A stretch of DNA of 64,000 nucleotides, from NCBI GenBank assembly GCA_029572815.1, contig JAKPUQ010000059.1, positions 1 through 64,000 of the forward strand. The letters run 5' to 3'. This document shows positions 61,610 through 64,000 of this stretch, piece after piece (within the stretch, counting starts at the first letter, position 1; the number at the start of each line of letters is the position of its first letter). The stretch is from Bacillota bacterium (GTDB lineage Bacteria > Bacillota > Clostridia > Oscillospirales > Ruminococcaceae). The notes below the pieces were generated by a model, which was not told the DNA's origin, did no database searches, and saw only the letters and a list, made by a program, of their open reading frames with translations. The position numbers were made by a program, and so were the translations under genes.

Positions 61610-61653
61610 GCGGCAGTCTCCGGGACTCACGGTAAGAGCTCCCTGACTGTCGC
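61610..61653 (-). promoter_or_regulatory. Long leader hairpin of the SGNH hydrolase gene
   Basis: GCGGCAGTC (61610-61618) pairs with GACTGTCGC (61645-61653), one G-T, with inner pairs GGGA/TCCC. The 5' end of the transcript therefore starts inside a stable 44-base stem-loop, perhaps an mRNA stabiliser. Confidence 0.55.
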
Positions 61654-61658
61654 ATTAT

Positions 61659-61687
61659 ATTTTACCACATATTACCATAAAAGTAAA
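61659..61687 (-). promoter_or_regulatory. Promoter of the SGNH hydrolase gene
   Basis: On the minus strand TTTACT (61682-61687), 17 bases, TAAAAT (61659-61664). Confidence 0.65.
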
Positions 61688-61725
61688 GAGATATGACATA
61701 TCTTACAGAATTTGCACATATTTTC

Positions 61726-61754
61726 TTGACAATATGACGAAGTAAGGGTATAAT
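61726..61754 (+). promoter_or_regulatory. Consensus promoter for the hexapeptide-repeat gene
   Basis: TTGACA (61726-61731), 17 bases, TATAAT (61749-61754). Confidence 0.9.
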
Positions 61755-61789
61755 TATAGTTGCATAAAAATCATCAGGAGTTGAATAGC

Positions 61790-62455
61790 ATGAACAATGT
61801 TAGAATAGCAGATCTTTATGATCTCTCTCATACGGCTGCAAAGGATTATCTCAGCAGATTTACATATCCCTGGGAGGCACTCAAGGGCATCAGCAGCTTT
61901 ATTATCGAGCTTGGAAGGACTCTCAGTCCCGATGAGTATGACAATCCCTCTGAAAATGTATGGGTACACAAGACCGCAAAGGTTTTCCCCACAGCTTATC
62001 TTGGAGCTCCATGTATAATCGGAGCAGGCACAGAGGTACGTCACGGCGCATTTGTAAGAGGCAGTGCTCTCGTTGGCGAAAACTGCGTTGTGGGCAACTC
62101 CGTTGAGCTGAAGAACGTTATTCTCTTTGACAACGTTCAGACTCCTCATTACAATTATGTAGGCGACAGCATTCTCGGCTACAAGTCACACATGGGAGCA
62201 GGCTCTATCACTTCAAATGTAAAGTCAGACAAGACCAATGTTGTTATAAAGTCCGACGATGAGCAGCTCGAAACAGGCATAAAGAAGATAGGCGCAATGC
62301 TCGGCGACTTTGTTGAGGTTGGCTGCAACAGTGTTCTCAATCCCGGTACAGTCATCGGCAGAAATTCCAATATCTACCCTACAAGCTGCGTTAGAGGAGT
62401 TATCCCTGCGGACAGCATATACAAAACAGGCGGAGTAGTAGTTCATAAGTCATGA
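61790..62455 (+). CDS. Left-handed beta-helix (hexapeptide) transferase-like protein
   Basis: The ATG at 61790 lies behind CAGGAG. The 221-residue protein has an N-terminal helical part and hexapeptide repeats (AYLGAPCIIGAGTEVRHGAF; VVGNSVELKNVILFDN; GAGSITSNVK; VGCNSVLNPGTVIGRNSNIY). It resembles the C-terminal acetyltransferase half of GlmU-type proteins but lacks the nucleotidyltransferase half, as in short proteins annotated as UDP-GlcNAc pyrophosphorylase-like. Substrate not readable. The lipoprotein gene follows after 13 bases. Confidence 0.85.
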   Translation: MNNVRIADLYDLSHTAAKDYLSRFTYPWEALKGISSFIIELGRTLSPDEYDNPSENVWVHKTAKVFPTAYLGAPCIIGAGTEVRHGAFVRGSALVGENCVVGNSVELKNVILFDNVQTPHYNYVGDSILGYKSHMGAGSITSNVKSDKTNVVIKSDDEQLETGIKKIGAMLGDFVEVGCNSVLNPGTVIGRNSNIYPTSCVRGVIPADSIYKTGGVVVHKS

Positions 62456-62468
62456 TGGAGGCAGGAAA

Positions 62469-63347
62469 GTGAAAAGAAAGATAATATCAGCGGCAGTTCT
62501 TGTTTGTGCAATGGGACTTGCAGCAACTGCTGCCTGCTCTGATAACAATACCGATGATTATCTCTCAGAGATAGCGACAACAGAGACAACGGAAGAAATA
62601 ACTACCACAGTCACAACAACCGAAGCCACCACAGAGACAACTACCGCTGCAAAGAAGGAGTATCCCGAGCTTGTCAATACATATTCGGGCACATACGTTG
62701 CCACACAGGGACTTACTGCCCTGGACTTTTTCGTATTCGGGACTGATGAGGACGGCGTTATACAGGCACTTTTTTCCTTCCACGAGGATCCCGCCAACAG
62801 GGGCGTTCCCACGGGAAGCTATCTCATGCAGGGAACTGTAACTGACGAAGACGATGATGACGATATAATTGAAGTAAAGTTCACCGGTTCTGAGTGGGAG
62901 AAGCACCCTGATACATATCATATCCTTGACTTCACAGGCACTTTTGACCTGAAGAAAGGCACTCTCACCTCCGATGATTACGAGATAGACCTGAAAAAGT
63001 CCGCAGGCGCAGACCTGAGCATACTTCTTAACAGCTATGACGGAACTTATCTTCCCGATAAGGGCGATAACCGTATGAAGTTCACAATAGAGACTGCCGA
63101 TGTACACGGCGAGCTTCAGGCAATATTCGAGTTTGAGCCAGAGGAGGGCAAAAAGGCAAGCTTTATCAGCGTGGGACAGGCGACAAATATCGCTCCCGAC
63201 GGCAGGATAACAGCAAGCTTTACAGGCTCTGAGTGGATGGAAAAGTCTGACGATCAGAAGTTCATTGACTTTGAGGGCATTTTCACCTCCGACGGAAGGA
63301 ACTTCAACGAGACCGACGGTCATCACATCAATCTTTATATAGCATAA
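62469..63347 (+). CDS. Putative lipoprotein with a duplicated beta domain
   Basis: The GTG at 62469 behind GGAGGCAGGAAA begins a lipoprotein signal (KIISAAVLVCAMGLAATAAC) with the lipid Cys at about residue 23, then a Thr/Glu-rich spacer (to about 63). Two related domains follow: one with GTYVATQG..VIQALFSF..VKFTGSEWEKHPDTYHILDF, the other with GTYLPDKG..ELQAIFEF..ASFTGSEWMEKSDDQKFIDF. The repeat of FTGSEW and FxGxF shows an internal duplication. Extracellular, membrane-anchored, function unknown. Confidence 0.82.
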   Translation: MKRKIISAAVLVCAMGLAATAACSDNNTDDYLSEIATTETTEEITTTVTTTEATTETTTAAKKEYPELVNTYSGTYVATQGLTALDFFVFGTDEDGVIQALFSFHEDPANRGVPTGSYLMQGTVTDEDDDDDIIEVKFTGSEWEKHPDTYHILDFTGTFDLKKGTLTSDDYEIDLKKSAGADLSILLNSYDGTYLPDKGDNRMKFTIETADVHGELQAIFEFEPEEGKKASFISVGQATNIAPDGRITASFTGSEWMEKSDDQKFIDFEGIFTSDGRNFNETDGHHINLYIA

Positions 63348-63351
63348 TTAA

Positions 63352-63377
63352 AGGCTGCCTGCGGGCAGCTTTTTTTA
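63352..63377 (+). terminator. Terminator after the lipoprotein gene
   Basis: GCTGCC pairs with GGCAGC over a 4-base loop, then eight T. Confidence 0.88.
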
Positions 63378-63395
63378 TATTTTTTGCAGTAAATA

Positions 63396-63424
63396 TTGTA
63401 AAATCAGGCGAAATGTGGTATCAT
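63396..63424 (+). promoter_or_regulatory. Promoter of the last gene
   Basis: TTGTAA (63396-63401), 17 bases, TATCAT (63419-63424). Confidence 0.6.
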
Positions 63425-63466
63425 AGAAATAGTATTCGCATTGCCTTAGGCAGATTGGAGGACTGT

Positions 63467-64000
63467 ATGGAGAATAAAGTTGTTTTCAGCGGCAGTATGA
63501 CCGCACAGATCAATTTTGCGATGCAGCAGAACTACGTTCCTGTGTTCAGGAATATGGTAATGACCAACAATACCGATGAAGAGCTGAAAAGCGTCCGCCT
63601 CAGGATCAGCTTTGAGCCTGAGTTTGCAAAGACCTTCGAGTCCGTACCCGTTGATCTTGCGCCCTCTCAGCCCGTGGAGGTATCTCCCGTAAATATAATC
63701 ATGCTTGCCGATGAGCTTTTCAACCTTACGGAGAAGCTTGTAGGCAGCGTCACCATCGAAGCCCTACAGGGCGATGAGGTCATAGGACAGGAGAGCAGGA
63801 CTATCGAGCTTCTCGCCTACGATCAGTGGTCGGGTATCAACTTTATGCCCGAGACCGCAGCCGCCTTTGTCACACCCAATCATCCCAGAGTGCATGAGAT
63901 CGTTTCTGCGGCGGGAGTTTACATGAAGAAGTGGTGCGGCGATCCTGCCTTCACAGGCTATCAGACAAGAAACCCCAATATAGTAAAGCAGCAGATGGGA
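63467..64000 (+). CDS. N-terminus of a large protein, probably DUF4011/Upf1-like helicase family (partial)
   Basis: From the ATG at 63467 (TTGGAGGACTGT upstream) 178 codons are seen and the frame runs off the window. It reads NYVPVFRNMVMTNNTDEELK, LLAYDQWSGINFMPETAAAF, VTPNHPRVHEIVSAAGVYMK, and KWCGDPAFTGYQTRNPNIVK. This N-terminal pattern is, from memory, that of very large Firmicutes proteins with DUF4011 and superfamily 1 helicase domains, some discussed in phage-defence contexts. The diagnostic helicase part lies outside, so the assignment is tentative. Confidence 0.6.
   Translation, partial: MENKVVFSGSMTAQINFAMQQNYVPVFRNMVMTNNTDEELKSVRLRISFEPEFAKTFESVPVDLAPSQPVEVSPVNIIMLADELFNLTEKLVGSVTIEALQGDEVIGQESRTIELLAYDQWSGINFMPETAAAFVTPNHPRVHEIVSAAGVYMKKWCGDPAFTGYQTRNPNIVKQQMG

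Overview
The window is a typical stretch of a Clostridia (Firmicutes) chromosome, most likely genus Ruminococcus or a close relative in the Oscillospiraceae. The reasons are three secreted proteins with Thr-rich linkers or calcium-binding dockerin repeats (cellulosome style), a trimeric [FeFe] hydrogenase, a GH5 cellulase, a PolC-type polymerase, and strong TTGACA-17-TATAAT promoters with AGGAGG ribosome sites. I cannot name the species from sequence alone. No rRNA, CRISPR array or replication origin was seen.

Layout. 1-2,360: a decayed mobilizable element (RepA-like ATPase fused to MobC, truncated relaxase, a DUF5655-like tail), next to a complete tRNA-Leu and a 5' half tRNA-Leu. 2,790-4,850: hypothetical genes and a protein-kinase-like gene with a frameshift. 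5,060-7,010: regulator plus HydG for [FeFe] hydrogenase maturation, behind an attenuator-like leader. 7,110-8,780: a 54-residue sorting-signal-like peptide, an LRR-dockerin protein and a YlmC/YmxH protein. 8,790-10,750: rpsB-tsf. 10,840-16,580: MoxR ATPase, DUF58, transglutaminase-like and C39-like dockerin proteins in a tight operon. 16,590-22,970: prmA, a hypothetical gene, rplU-prp-rpmA, obg, mrnC, yebC and a GNAT. 22,990-25,530: manganese riboswitch and mntP (frameshifted), a dockerin protein, DUF4250. 26,030-30,360: hydC-hydB-hydA. 30,370-33,470: zinc-ribbon protein, rubrerythrin, MATE exporter (frameshifted), plsY. 33,700-37,215: ECF sigma factor with a membrane partner, and a GH5 enzyme. 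37,300-38,850: prophage debris with an HExxH toxin-like tail, next to two tRNA-Ser genes. 39,300-51,040: pyrH-frr-uppS-cdsA-dxr-rseP-rnz-ispG-polC. 51,040-60,700: a histidine operon (hisZGDCBHAFIE) with three non-his genes inserted. 60,690-64,000: SGNH hydrolase, hexapeptide transferase, duplicated-domain lipoprotein, and the start of a large protein.

How the genes fit together. The maturase HydG and the HydABC enzyme form one hydrogen-metabolism theme in two separate transcription units that may share redox control. Prp sits between L21 and L27 and should trim the N-terminal extension of L27. The his operon supplies every step visible here except a recognised histidinol-phosphate phosphatase. 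A CX5R phosphatase fused to a flavin-reductase-like domain, translationally coupled to hisH, is the obvious candidate and the most interesting hypothesis in the window.

Data quality caution. Five genes are each broken by a single one-base shift in a short run of identical bases (mobC, the kinase, mntP, MATE, the phage protein). This points either to residual assembly error or to real decay, and raw reads should be checked before any of them is called a pseudogene.
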